64,000 nt of DNA from Paulownia fortunei (lineage: Eukaryota > Streptophyta > Magnoliopsida > Lamiales > Paulowniaceae). Below are positions 11,501 to 22,869 of the stretch, one piece after another. A model generated the notes under the pieces. The model saw only the letters and a list, made by a program, of their open reading frames with translations. It had not been told where the DNA came from and did no database searches. The stretch lies in the NCBI GenBank assembly GCA_019321725.1, contig CM033110.1, positions 4,209,278 to 4,273,277 on the forward strand. The letters are read 5' to 3'. The stretch's first letter is position 1, and every line of letters starts with the position of its first letter. A program made the position numbers and the translations under genes.

Positions 11501-13531
11501 ACATGTTCCAGTTTGGCATCACTGAACCTTATTCTCCCAGTTTCAAACACGTGATGACTCAAGTTTTCTCTTAGCCTTTTTAACCTCTCATCTTGGGGAT
11601 AACTTGGAACACAAAATATAGCTGATTTTTTATATTTTTTGAAGGAATAAGTCCTATGTGCTTCTCTTTGAGGCTATAATCTCAAATAATGGAGTAAAAT
11701 GAATGGGAAGTGCCCCAGGCATGTTTTACCACCCATTAAATAAACCTATGCCTATGCATGTGAAGAACCCATTACTTTGAGAAAGTTTACGTCTAGTAGT
11801 TGACTATTGTCCCTACTTTTACCATAATGAGATAGTTTTGTGTCATGAGAGATGAATGTGATATAATTGAGGCACGAGGGACAAAAGTTAAACTATTTTG
11901 CACCTATTGAACATAAATTATGATTTATCCTTCGTTCTTTATTCTTCCTCTAGAGATTATCTCTGGAAATAGTATCTAAGATAATATCATAGAAATCTAA
12001 GCCAAGTGCTTCGAAATATCAGATAAATGATCAGCTGTGTCAAAATACCAATGATGCAATTTAATGTTCATATTGAGAAAGTCGAGAACAAAAGCACAGC
12101 ACTTCTCGAGGTCTCATGAGTTGGAGCACCTTTTGGTTTCAAACAGAATACCTCGTAGCGATTTAAAAAGTTATTAATTCCTTGTGTAATTGGTTGGATC
12201 TCAGAAGCAGTGCTGATGTTAATGCCAGTTACCTGTAACTTATTGATCGCCTACCTTAATACATTGGCTATTGATCCACCCAACCAACATTTATAAAGCA
12301 TATACCTAGTCAACTCTATTCATGAACTCAATGTTGACTCATAACCATAACTGGTCCATGATTAACGGAAAAGGGGTAAAATATTAACTTAGTTTCCATC
12401 CGTGAAAGGGAAATACAAAGCGAGGTGTCTGCAACTTGATAAAACAACCTAATATACTAACTGTTGTACCTTATTGATTGAGTTTTATGGTAAATATTTA
12501 GAGAAAGTTGTCAACATAATTCTGTATTTGATAACAGAACCTTAAGTAAAATGATGTTCTATCTTTACTTTTTTCAACGAGAGAGTGAATTTAAGCGAAA
12601 AAGCTTAATGGAAGTGCTATTCAGGGTGTCCAGATTGTATTGTTCCGCCTAAAATTCAAGAAAGAAACACACACACAGTCACCAGCTGCAAACTAAAAAT
12701 AGACAAAGCGAAGCCCAACACATATCATGTTAAAAACTTATAATCAACTTGTCAATGCCAATATAATAAAACCATCAAGAGACCAATGTACTCAAATTGA
12801 AATTAATTGCCAGGGGATATTTGAACCAATTACCTGCAAAACTACGGAGCATATAACATCGGCATACTTAACCGCTAAGTTGAGCGACATACATCGCGCA
12901 GGAGCGACCGCATAACACCTCACCGAACTCCTTGGAATCCCCCCCAATTCATTCCCATGGTTTACCACAATCACACTCAATAAAGCTGCAACCCCAGACC
13001 CCAAAGAATGCCCCGCAAAAACCATCTTGTACCCCCTTCCGTTCTCCACCCACAGACTCCTCAAAGTCTCCGATTCAGCGTTCAAAACCCATATCGCAGA
13101 TTTCAACAACCCGTGATGCACATACCCCCATCAAACATCTGCTTACCGAGCCGATTATCCAGCAGCAACTTATAATCGCTTTCTTTAGCCAAATTCAAGC
13201 CGCGGATCGCCAGCACTATCTCGCGATTATCGTGGTCGAGATAGATTAAGTAAGGTGGCGCGTGGCCGAGGGTTTGCTCGTAGGTGACCCGCTTAACTAC
13301 CCAGTCGGGGTTGAGGCGGTAGCCGCCGGCGGGGGCGTATTTGGGGCAGCAGAGGTCGGGTTCGTAGACAGCTAAAATGATGCGGCAGACGCGAGGAATG
13401 GGCTCGAATTCCTCGGGGGTGGCAGTGGGCCAGGTGGCGCTGTCATCGGAGCCGATGTAGGTGCAGCGCTTCCACGCCCACCGCATACACCCCAAAACCA
13501 CCACGCATTCCACCCCACAAACCACAGACAT
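8555..13531 (-). CDS. Class 3 lipase with mono/diacylglycerol lipase N-terminal domain (calmodulin-binding heat-shock protein-like), one-base frame break in exon 1
   Basis: Alpha/beta-hydrolase lipase of a conserved plant family. Exons on the minus strand: 13531-12834, 10371-10313, 10182-10054, 9347 to about 9212, and about 9000-8555. The start MSVVCGVECVVVLG was chosen because plant relatives begin this way. Exon 1 carries APPYLIYLDHDNREIVLAIR, the serine elbow GHSLGSG and APARCMSLNLAVKYAD. Exon 2 reads DDFLPRTPTPLEDIFKSIF, exon 3 LRDPRRLYAPGRIYHMVERK, and exon 4 PVDGRFEHIVLSCNATSDHA, which brings in the conserved histidine region. The last exon has EHKDALERAVSLNIPHAV and NWNEVVEKLFKRNESGR. 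Near 13124-13128, a GGGGG run followed by TATG needs one extra base to join FDGG to the downstream HHGLLKSA frame. The junction of exon 4 to exon 5 is uncertain. Intron 1 is about 2.46 kb. Confidence 0.85.
10926..11205. repeat. Direct repeat, about 127 bases twice, in lipase intron 1
   Basis: Copies at about 10926-11054 and 11078-11205 share GTGGGAAAA..ATATGGTAGGA.TGAGTG, then CACCCATGGCTGATC.AAAACT.CCATGAGGAAAGAAGAAATAGG with scattered mismatches. The copies are separated by about 23 bases. No coding or transposon signal was seen. Confidence 0.75.
11371..11412 (+). repeat. GGT/GT-rich microsatellite
   Basis: Imperfect (GGT)n tract inside lipase intron 1. It creates a spurious Gly/Val-rich open frame on the plus strand. 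Confidence 0.85.
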
Positions 13532-14141
13532 TTCATCAAACAAGTCAAGGGCAACTCCAGATTTTGGAGTTGACAGTAACAAATATGGTGACTTCAAGTG
13601 GAGGCTGGGCAGTGGGATAGAGCTGGAAGCTTCCCGTCGCTGGATGAATTTTAAAAAAGCGATCCAACTGCCGAACTGCGCACCTTATCGTACCAATTTT
13701 TTTTTTTTTTGTATATATATAAATTGCAGTTAAAAATTAATTAAAATCGCACGTTATAAAAATTTATTTAGTGAAATTATTTTAAAATATTTTAATATTA
13801 ATATATTTATATTTATATGTTAATAGTTTTTTCAACTTGAATAATTAATATTTAATATTATTTTTTAAAATTTTTAATTGTACCTAAATTTTAATAATTA
13901 TTCTTTTGTTTATCAAGGTTCCTAATGAATTACTATATAGTAGAATATTTTTTATTAATTAATATATTTCATTTATGATTTTTCTACTCAATATAAATTT
14001 TAAAATATATTTAATATTTCTAAATAATATTCTGTTAAATATATAAAATATTAGTAATAACTTTTTTTTATTAATTGAATTACATTAGTTTATAGAAACT
14101 ATGTTAAAAATTCAGAAGTAGTCATTATAATCAAGTAACAG
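13532..14141. other. Spacer between the lipase gene and the MULE
   Basis: 13532 to about 13690 is probably the lipase 5' leader and promoter (mixed composition). From about 13695, after a T13-like run, the sequence is extremely AT-rich with nothing recognisable up to the MULE end. Confidence 0.5.
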
Positions 14142-14150
14142 TAAAATTAT

Positions 14151-14256
14151 TGGGTTAAACTCATTTTACCATTCATTTGGTATCAAATACTTCTTTTACA
14201 ATAAAAATCTTCATTTATCCCATTGAAGTTAACATTTTGTTAGCAAATTAACGAAA
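14151..14256 (+). repeat. Left terminal inverted repeat of the MULE
   Basis: Pairs with the reverse complement of 29064-29149: TTATTTTACC/TCATTTTACC, ATTCA.TTGG.ATCAAATAC and the well-kept TTGAAGTTAACATT.TGTTAGCAAA.TAAC. The left copy has an extra stretch of about 25 bases in the middle. Confidence 0.75.
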
Positions 14257-14294
14257 ATGTTAAGTAACAATCTAATTTTACCAAATTATCCTCA

Positions 14295-15237
14295 TAACAT
14301 ATATTAACTATCAAAATTATTGAGGGACACTTGGTGTTATTTGTATTCCTAGTCTACCTTACAAGCCAAAACATTTGAAGCCAGAAGTCAAAACCTTATG
14401 GTAAAGCCTCACGAACAAAAAACCACAACATAAGAAAACTCACAAAATCAAGCATATTTGAAATTTGTTAGAGAAAGAAAAAAACACACAAAATTTCACC
14501 TTTTATTTTCAAACAAAGCACTCGATAGAATCTTGTTTGAAACTAGAATTTTGTTGCTGCTACAAAGTTGAAAGTAAGTTTCAATCTTACAAACCCTAAG
14601 AATTGGGGATTTTCTTTAATTAGGTTTTAGTTAAAATCTTAGTAAAATTAGTATTTTTGGTAAAATAATGGTACTTTTTGTGTGAAATAAAACACAATCT
14701 TTTAAATTTTTTGGGAATTTGAACGAGCTTAGATTATTTTTTGCATATATGTGTATATGTTTACTAACATATATTAACTATCAAAATTATTGAGGGACAC
14801 TTGGTGTTATTGTTTGTATTCCTAGTCTACCTTACAAGCCAAAACATTTGAAGCCAGAAGTCAAAACCTTATGGTAAAGCCTCACGAACAAAAAACCACA
14901 ACATAAGAAAACTCACAAAATCAAGCATATTTGAAATTTGTTAGAGAAAGAAAAAAACACACAAAATTTCACCTTTTATTTTCAAACAAAGCACTCGATA
15001 GAATCTTGTTTGAAACTAGAATTTTGTTGCTGCTACAAAGTTGAAAGTAAGTTTCAATCTTACAAACCCTAAGAATTGGGGATTTTCTTTAATTAGGTTT
15101 TAGTTAAAATCTTAGTAAAATTAGTATTTTTGGTAAAATAATGGTACTTTTTGTGTGAAATAAAACACAATCTTTTAAATTTTTTGGGAATTTGAACGAG
15201 CTTAGATTATTTTTTGCATATATGTGTATATGTTTAC
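14295..15237 (+). repeat. Near-identical 470-bp tandem duplication in the MULE leader
   Basis: Unit 1 is 14295-14764 and unit 2 is 14765-15237. The only difference I can see is a three-base insertion (TGT) in unit 2 after GGTGTTAT. Each unit carries a telo-box-like AAACCCTAAG and a GAAA|GTAAGTTT donor, so the unit probably holds the promoter/5' UTR exon of the transposase gene. The identity contrasts with the decay of the coding sequence. Confidence 0.9.
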
Positions 15238-15538
15238 TTTTGTTTTTTGTTGGGTAATTTAATGCTTTCATTGTGGTCCTTATCTAATTTTTGTATGTCT
15301 TTTGTTGGGTAGTTTAATATAAATATGTAGAAATAATGTTATTTTATATTTTTATAAGTTTGGTTGGTGCAGATTCCTATATACTTCAAAAAAACATGTG
15401 GTCCTATCTCCCATTATGCTTACAAAATATTTTTCATGGTGTTCCTATGTAACAGAATTCCTTGTTTGTTTTTCTATTTGAGAGGTAACATGTCAATTTT
15501 TTTTAGTCTTCAAATCTATTAAAATGGCCATTTTGTGA

Positions 15539-18393
15539 TTGAGGGAGGACTCAAATATGTGGGGGTTGGGGTTGGGGGTGGGGGGAGGGTTAATTTCATG
15601 GATAGAAATGGTTGAATTTGATAAAATGACCTATGTTGAACTTGTTAAGATGAGCAATGGACTTGGTTGTTCAAATACTAGTCTTTTTTTCCTTAGGATG
15701 CCAAATAACACCTCAGACGATGGGCCAAGGTTGATTAATAGTAATGAGACACTATTGATTATGTTTCAGGTTCATAGGAATGAGAATGAAAATTGTGTCA
15801 ATCCTTATGTTGAAAATATCATGAACTTAGGATTGATTGATCTAATTAGTTTTTTTTTTCCAAATGAAAATGATCCAAATACCTTACCATTTGTCCATTT
15901 TCCACATGATTTGGAAGACCCCTCAACTAAGCCAAGCTCTTTCAAAGCTATTTCTTTACAAGCTAATGACACGGATGATAGTGATTCTGTATCTGAGGGT
16001 AATACGGAGAGCTCTTGTGAGAGTGATTTATCATTGGATTTTGATTTTTTTGCATAGGCGGATGGATAGGTTAAGTGATACAAATGATATTGTGAGCAAT
16101 GATGACATTATGTCATTACCTATGTGTGACAATGAAAATAATGGGCGAGTATTTTAGTATGTAGAAAACGATATTAAGAGTGATCTAGATATATTAAGCT
16201 CCTATGTGTGACAATGAAAATAATGGGCCAACATTTTAGTATGTAGAAAACGATATTAAGAGTGATCCAGATGTATTAAGCAATCCTAATCAATTTGATA
16301 ATGAAAATACAAGCTTCAAGTTCACATAGTTTCATGAAGAAAGTGATATGATAAGTCCAAAACTTGAAGTTGGGCTTGTATTTAGCAATTTAAGATATTT
16401 AGAAAAGCTTTAAGGCAATTTGTAGTTGATATGGGATTTGAACTTGTATTTGAGAAAAATGAGAAAAGTAGAATGACTGCGAAGTGCAAAAGGGTTGTAG
16501 GTGGAGAATTCATAAGTCTATTTGCTAAGTTAACTTCATTTCAAATTAAAAGCCTAAAAGGTGAGTCTCACAATTGCCCCAACAATTTAAGAACAAATAT
16601 GTCAATTTAAAGTTTTTGGCTAACAAATACCTACAAACCTTTGTAGATGATCCTACCATGAGCATTAGAACATTTAAAAAGTTAGTAAAAAAAGATGTGA
16701 AGATTTATTCAAACGGACAACAGTTATATAGAGCAAAAAGAAAGGCATTAGAAAAAATTCAAGGTAATGTGATAGTACAATATAACTAATTAAGAGAGTA
16801 CTGCATGAAAACCCTTGGATGAACCCTATCTCTACAACAATTCTTAAAGTTTTGGGTCCACCACTTTATACAAATCCAACATTTCAAAAACTTTTTATCT
16901 TGTATGATGCTCAAAAAAAGGGGATTCATTAAGGGTTGTAGACCAATTATAGAATTAGATGCTTGTTTTCTGAAGGGTCCATTTGGGAGGCAACGCAGTA
17001 GTTGAATATGAGTGTAAGGATACTTGGAGTTGGTTCTTGAAGAACTCACAAAAGCAATAGGTAGTGTTGATGAGATGGGGTGGAGTTTTATTAGTTATAG
17101 ACAGAAGGGTTGGTGGAGTCATTTCATCAATTAATGCCTACAACAGAGCATGGATTATGTAAGACATTTATATGCCAACTTTAAGTTGAGATTAAAAATA
17201 ATGCATTAAAAGCTAAAATGTGGGCTGCAACTGCTTCATTTTTAGAGGATGGTTTCATAGAAAACATGAAAAAATCATGACAATTGATCCAGAGGTTTAC
17301 AATTACTTGGTAAAGATCCCTTCTAAATTATGGTGTAAGTTTAAGATGTCATCCAGGGATAAATGTGACATGCTAAGTAATAACTATGTGAATCTTACAA
17401 CAACTACATTAAAGAAGGTAGGGAGCAACCTATTTTATCAATGTTGAAGACTTTGAGAAGGCAATTGATGTGTAGGTATGAAAAGAAAAATCAGTGGATT
17501 GAAAAGTATAATGGTAATATCTGTCCAAGGATTGTTGACAAGTTGCACAAAATAAAACATAATGCACTAGACTTTGAGCCATTTTTTGTAAGAAGGGGTA
17601 TTTGGGAGATTTCAGGGGGTATAACAACATCTGTGGTTGACTTAAATAGTTATACATGCACTTGTAAGGAGTGGGATCTCATAGGGATTCCATGTGCACA
17701 TGCCGTCAGTGCTATTTTGACAAATCATAAAGATCTAGAAGCCTTTCTACATCCTTATTATTATGTTCAATATTATAAGGTTGCATATAATCACATTGCT
17801 TGCCCCATGTCTCCTCAAGCATTTTTGCTAATTCTTCACAACCTACTAAAATAATAATGCCACCACCATTTAGAAAACTTCCTGGTAGACCTAAAAAGTT
17901 AAGAAAGAAGGGAGTTGATGAGATTGCTGATGGAATAAGGGTAACTAGAAAGGGAAGAATCATGTTATGCACTAATTGTGGCGATATAGAGCACAATAAA
18001 AAAACCTACAAGGGGCCTCCAATGGATAATCCAACTTTAGCTCACTAGGTAAGTACAAATATATTGTATTAGTTTTCTGTAATTTTGTTTTATATAAATT
18101 CATGCCATGACTTATTTCATACTTAGGGTATTGATGTTGCTGGATTCACTGACATATCATTAACACAAACTTCTACTCAAGCCTTTGAAGTTAGCTTTGC
18201 TTTTAATACTACTCCAACTAGCAACACAACAAGAAGGGAAAGATGAAGGGGAATAGGAGCTACTGTCCATGAAAGTGGAACACAAATGGGAGAAAATACA
18301 ACACATATATCTAGCGGCTGGTGAAAGTAGAAAAGAGAGAGGGGAAAGCACTAGAGTAAGAGGTAGGCCAAGAGGAAGAGCTGGAGGATAGAG
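15539..18393 (+). pseudogene. MULE transposase (mudrA-type), decayed, 5' portion
   Basis: Would encode the Mutator transposase. The N-terminal PB1-like/DUF region is open at 15539-16057 (MTYVELVKMSNGLGCSN and an acidic tail). Next comes a MuDR-domain fragment around 16370-16490 (LEVGLVFSNLRYL, broken), then a piece with CRPIIELDACFLKGPFGR at about 16930-16990. The sequence just after this skips to a more C-terminal motif, so much of the catalytic MULE domain seems deleted. Around 17100-17850 are transposase C-terminal helices and a SWIM zinc finger (YTCTCKEWDLIGIPCAHA, 17652-17705). A knuckle-like CTNCGDIEHNKK lies at about 17970-18003, and an AT-hook-like GRPKKLRKK at about 17884. An intron with GTAAGT..CTTAG is likely at about 18049-18126. 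There are many stops and frame breaks. The gene continues after the nested Tekay element. Confidence 0.85.
16119..16282 (+). repeat. 82-bp tandem duplication inside the MULE transposase
   Basis: CCTATGTGTGACAATGAAAA begins at 16119 and again at 16201. The two units differ at only a few positions. It lies in the acidic linker region after the N-terminal domain. Confidence 0.85.
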
Positions 18394-21347
18394 TGTAATA
18401 CCCAAGTCTCACACTACTTACTTGACCAATATGATTCATGCACTACATGCTACTTATATGCTAATTTGCATGAACATCTATATAGCATCTTATATAACAT
18501 TCTTAATCGTTAGACCTCTAATGCTATCACTTGATGTTAGTGGTTGAGATCATACAACCTAATTAAGTAATTTTATATTTAGATAAGAAAAAGAATAGAT
18601 TGATCATTATATTGGATATCCATAGGTTATATTTTATAATTTTGGAAGTGTAAAAGGTGTTACTAGTAAGCTTATATGATTCAATTAGATCGAGGTGTTT
18701 TAAAAGTATATATCTATGAATTAACATACTTGGGATATTGAACATAATATAATGTGATTTAAGTATCATATTGCAAGGTCCATATGTGCATAAGATTTTA
18801 TAAATGCAAACTAGATAATCATTTAAGAATAGAATGCCAATCGATTTAGAGACCGAATAAACGGTTAAGAAATTAGGACAAAAAATTGTTATCCAATCAT
18901 ACAAAAATTAAAATAGGTTGTAAATAGATAAACAAATATTGATAAACACTGAATTAGAGCGGTATAATGTGTGAATAATATAAGATTTGAACCACCACTT
19001 GACACCTCATGCTTTGCCACCTCAACCTTTCTTCATTTCTATCCTTGAACCACGACCAAAAATTATTTTCTGAGCTATTTCACCTCCCAAACCTCCATAT
19101 TAAATTTTAGGAGCTGCTCTCAAGTGTTTCCAAGTAAAGAAAAAAGTGAGAGAAGTAAAGAGAAGTAAGGAAGAATAAGTATAAGCTTAAATTTGTGCAT
19201 ATATGAGTTTAACTCATGCTTTTGATTTAAGTTCTTGAATTGTTTGAGGGTTTATGATTTTTAAAACTTATATTATTGTTTATAACAATGCTAGGATGTT
19301 ATTAATGGTCTTATAATTCACAAAAGAGAAATTTTTAGTTAGAAAATTGCAATGGAAATAACTAAGGACAGAAATTGTATACTTGTTGGTTTTTATTTTT
19401 AAAGCTTTATATATGTATAATAACTTAATTAAAATTTATATATTCCACCATATATGTGTTTATATATGAGTTTAGGTGATGTATCTAAGTTTGGAGAGGT
19501 TATAAATTGAAATATGGTTTGATATTTAAAGAGATTCAAAACTGTTATGATAGAACTTACAGTTTTTGTGCTGTAAAAAGTGGGCTGGTTTTTCTGAGGT
19601 AAATCAGTGATTTTAGGCAATCATAAAATATGATTACATTGATCTACATGTTATCTAAGTGTGGTAAAAATTTGGAGTGATTGGATATGCTTAGGGATAC
19701 CAAAATTATCATGCAACTAAATTGGACAACAAGAAAATATAAAAATGTAAATTTGCCCCATTTGATAACTTAGCATGTTTCAACCTACTCATGCTGCTAT
19801 TGAGTGTTAATAATTAGATACATGCTATTAGAGTTATAATACTTCAATTATATGATTTTTATATGTATATAAGATGAGAAATTAAGGTATTTGTGGGACT
19901 ATATTAGGTTTTAGTTTTTGAAAGTTTGATTGTTACTTAGATAGTTTGGTGTTTAAGGTCTTAGTATGAATTAAGGTATTTGTGGGACTATATTAGGTTT
20001 TAGTTTGTGAAAGTTTGATTGTTACCTAGATAGCTTGGTGTTTAAGGTCTTTGTATGATAATTTATATTTTCAACTTGCCAAATAAGTATTGGTGCCTGA
20101 TGTTGGATAATATTACAGAATATTTTACATCTAATATTGAAGGGGAACAATAAACAAATCTAGACTAAGCCACCAACCAAGTGAAAGGTAAGTAAAGATC
20201 CATATGCAACTACAATGTATGAACATAGTGCATCTTGAAATATTTATGCCTAATGTGTTGATGATATTTAAATTGATTAGATGACAAGTATATTATGTAC
20301 TTTATTGAAAAATGTTGAGAGCAAGATGACTTGCATTCATATTGAATCTACCATTTATGAGCATTGACATATGCATGCACGACATATGGGTATAGTTAAG
20401 GTTCTTGCATGCACGATATGATATGAGAAATAATTTTTAGAAAGAAAATATTTTGGTTGACCACTACTAGTGTACCGAGGCATGCAAGGCATGCTTATGT
20501 GATATTTTGGGGGCGCCGTGAGGGTTAATTTTTGGAGGATCATAGGGGTTGATAGGGGGTATAACTCTGGTGGTCATGAGAGAGTGAACCATTTGACTGT
20601 GCTCTTATTGACTTCGTTGGTGGAAAGACTTTTGAAAGATCACATGAGAAGACAGGGGGTGGACCTCTGGTGATCCCAAGAGATGGCCCCTGGCCCTTGG
20701 GCCATTGATTATTGATATTGTGCCTAGCTCTTTCCGGTGCATAGTAGGTGGGCTAAAGGCCCAATAAAATGAAATGATTTTTAATAAAAATTATTTGATT
20801 TATAAGGACTCAAATTTCACATATTTATAGCATCATATCTTAGATATGAGTTGTATGAGATTTTATATCATACTCTTGCCATGCATAATTTTGACTTATT
20901 GAGCGTTAGCTCATGTAATTCATGCATTGTAGATGAGTATGGTGAAACTTGAGACCTCTGGTTCATTGGACTGGCTGTGGAGCTCCTACACGTTTTCAAA
21001 GATCTATGTACTTGGATGACGACTTGTTGGGCTATTTTGTAAGTTGCGCTTTGGATTTTATAGTTTATTATATTATATTAGTGTCTTTATCCTGTATATC
21101 ACTTTCAAAAAAACTCATTTGTGATAGAGAGTTTGAGTTTGTGATGATTTTGATAGACCTTGTTAATATTTTAATAACTACCTATGTGTATATAATGTTA
21201 CAGGATGGGAAAGCACCTTACTTTTATCAATATTTTGTTAAACTAACTAGGAAAAAAAAAGTTATACACACATATACGTGCACAAATTATGTTGCACAAG
21301 TTGTTTATATATAATATATGTATACATATTGTTGGGAGGTTGTTATA
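18394..21347 (+). repeat. 5' LTR of the Tekay element
   Basis: Begins TGTAATACCCAAGTCTCACAC and ends GGGAGGTTGTTATA. It aligns along its length with 25577-28048. It is longer than the 3' LTR because about 19381-19760 has no counterpart there, and because of an internal 89-bp tandem duplication. Confidence 0.88.
19880..20057 (+). repeat. 89-bp tandem duplication in the Tekay 5' LTR
   Basis: AATTAAGGTATTTGTGGGAC starts at about 19880 and again at about 19969. The copies are nearly identical and run through TTTAAGGTCTT.GTATG. The 3' LTR carries a single unit near 26698, so the duplication arose after insertion or was lost in one LTR. Confidence 0.85.
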
Positions 21348-21351
21348 AAAG

Positions 21352-21363
21352 TGGTATCAGAGC
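21352..21363 (+). other. Primer binding site of the Tekay element (initiator Met-tRNA type)
   Basis: TGGTATCAGAGC lies just downstream of the 5' LTR and matches the usual complement of the plant initiator methionine tRNA 3' end. Confidence 0.85.
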
Positions 21364-21513
21364 CCAATTCTTGATTCTGTAGACTGTTCATGTACATGAT
21401 CTTCGAACTTGTGGAGCACAACCATATTAGTAAGTTTTATTTTATATTCTAATGTATTATATATTTCATGAACTATATTGGCCATTTGTCATAAAAAAAA
21501 TGGTATTGCAGTC

Positions 21514-22797
21514 ATGATGAGAACAAAGGGTGAAAGTAGTAGTGGAGCCAGAACGCCAGAAGAGCAAACACCTATTTCGAATAATGATCATGATGTTATT
21601 ATTAATTAACTTATAGAACTTGTTAAACGATAATCAGAATAAATTCAGCAACTTATCTAGTAGAGGGATATGGGTGGACAACCAAGGGCTGAAATGGTTT
21701 AACCACAACCCCAAGTAGAACATGTGGAGATAGTTGGGGAAAGATTTAGAAAATTGAACCCACCGATGTTTGAGGATACATTAGATCCTACAGCTACAGA
21801 AGATTGGTTGAGAACTCTTGAAAACATGTTTCAGTATGGTAAAGTTTCAGAAGAAGAGAAAGTGATATGTGCATCATTTATGCTTCAAGGCAGTGTTGGA
21901 CATTGGTGGGATACAATGAAGAGCATCGAAAACACCACTATTATGACTTGGGATTGATTCAAAGAGCTGTTTTGAAATAAATACTTCACAGCTCTAGTTC
22001 ATGCAATGAAGATGAATGAATTTATACAGCTACGACAAGGAACTATGATGGTTGGAGAATATATTCGTAAGTTTGAATAGTTATCCAGATTGGCCACATA
22101 TATGGTCAACACTGATGCATTGAAAATTGAAAGATTTCTTGAAGGCTTAAGACCAGAGCTATATAGAGATGTGAATATGGCGGGAATCCAAGGAATGATA
22201 TACTTACAAATTGCTGAGAGAGGTTTAGTGGCAGAACAAGCTGAACTTAGAATTTCTCGTGCTCAGGAGATTCGAAGCCAATTTAAGCAAGGACAATGGC
22301 AATGATAGGTTGAAAATGAAAAGAAGAGACCATTTCAAATGCTGAATCAAAAATTTAAATTCCAACCAAAATAAGGGTAACAATAGTGGGATTAGAGTAA
22401 GCATACAAAGATCGATCAAGGCAAAGCACGGATGTCGCAACCTGCTTGTCCTAAATATGGTGGTCAGCATAGTGGAGTCTGCCCGATGGATACTAGAACC
22501 TACTTTGTGTGTGGGAAGGTTGGACATATTGCCAGAATATGTCCAGATAATTCAAATCCAACAGGACAAAAAAAAGTGCCAGCTAGAGTCTTTACCATCA
22601 CCAGATCAGATATTGAGGCGAACCCATCAGTGGTAACAGGTAAATTCTCTATCTTTGGTACTCCAACATTTGTATTGTTTGATTCTGGAGCTACACACTC
22701 ATTTATATCCACTGAGTATGTGAAGAGGCTGGGTAGAGTACTTGATATTGTTGAGGTCAGTTACAATGTGACAATTCCTTCTAGAGATTCAAAATAA
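21514..22797 (+). pseudogene. Tekay gag and protease, broken
   Basis: Starts at MMRTKGESSSG. The retrotransposon gag region is open at 21724-21957 (FRKLNPPMFEDTLDPTATED) and 22090-22305 (ERFLEGLRPELYRDV), with stops between. The zinc knuckle at about 22496-22545 (YFVCGKVGHIARICP) has lost its first cysteine: TAC where TGC/TGT is expected. The protease motif VLFDSGATHSFIS lies at about 22671-22710 with its catalytic Asp intact. Several stops are TAG/TGA. Confidence 0.85.
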
Positions 22798-22869
22798 ACT
22801 ATATTTTAATAAATTGTGCTATTCTCATTGAAAATAGAAAACTCTATGTTGATTTAATTATATTGGTCA

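Noticed and set aside
12932..13249. Plus-strand open frames over 12727-13733
   Set aside because: They overlap conserved lipase exon 1 on the minus strand, which has clear family motifs. They are shadows.
14295..15237. Tandem 470-bp copies considered as two LTRs
   Set aside because: They abut directly with no internal region, primer site or TG..CA ends. A tandem duplication explains them better.
21352..21363. tRNA-like string TGGTATCAGAGC
   Set aside because: Not a tRNA gene; it is the primer binding site next to the Tekay 5' LTR.
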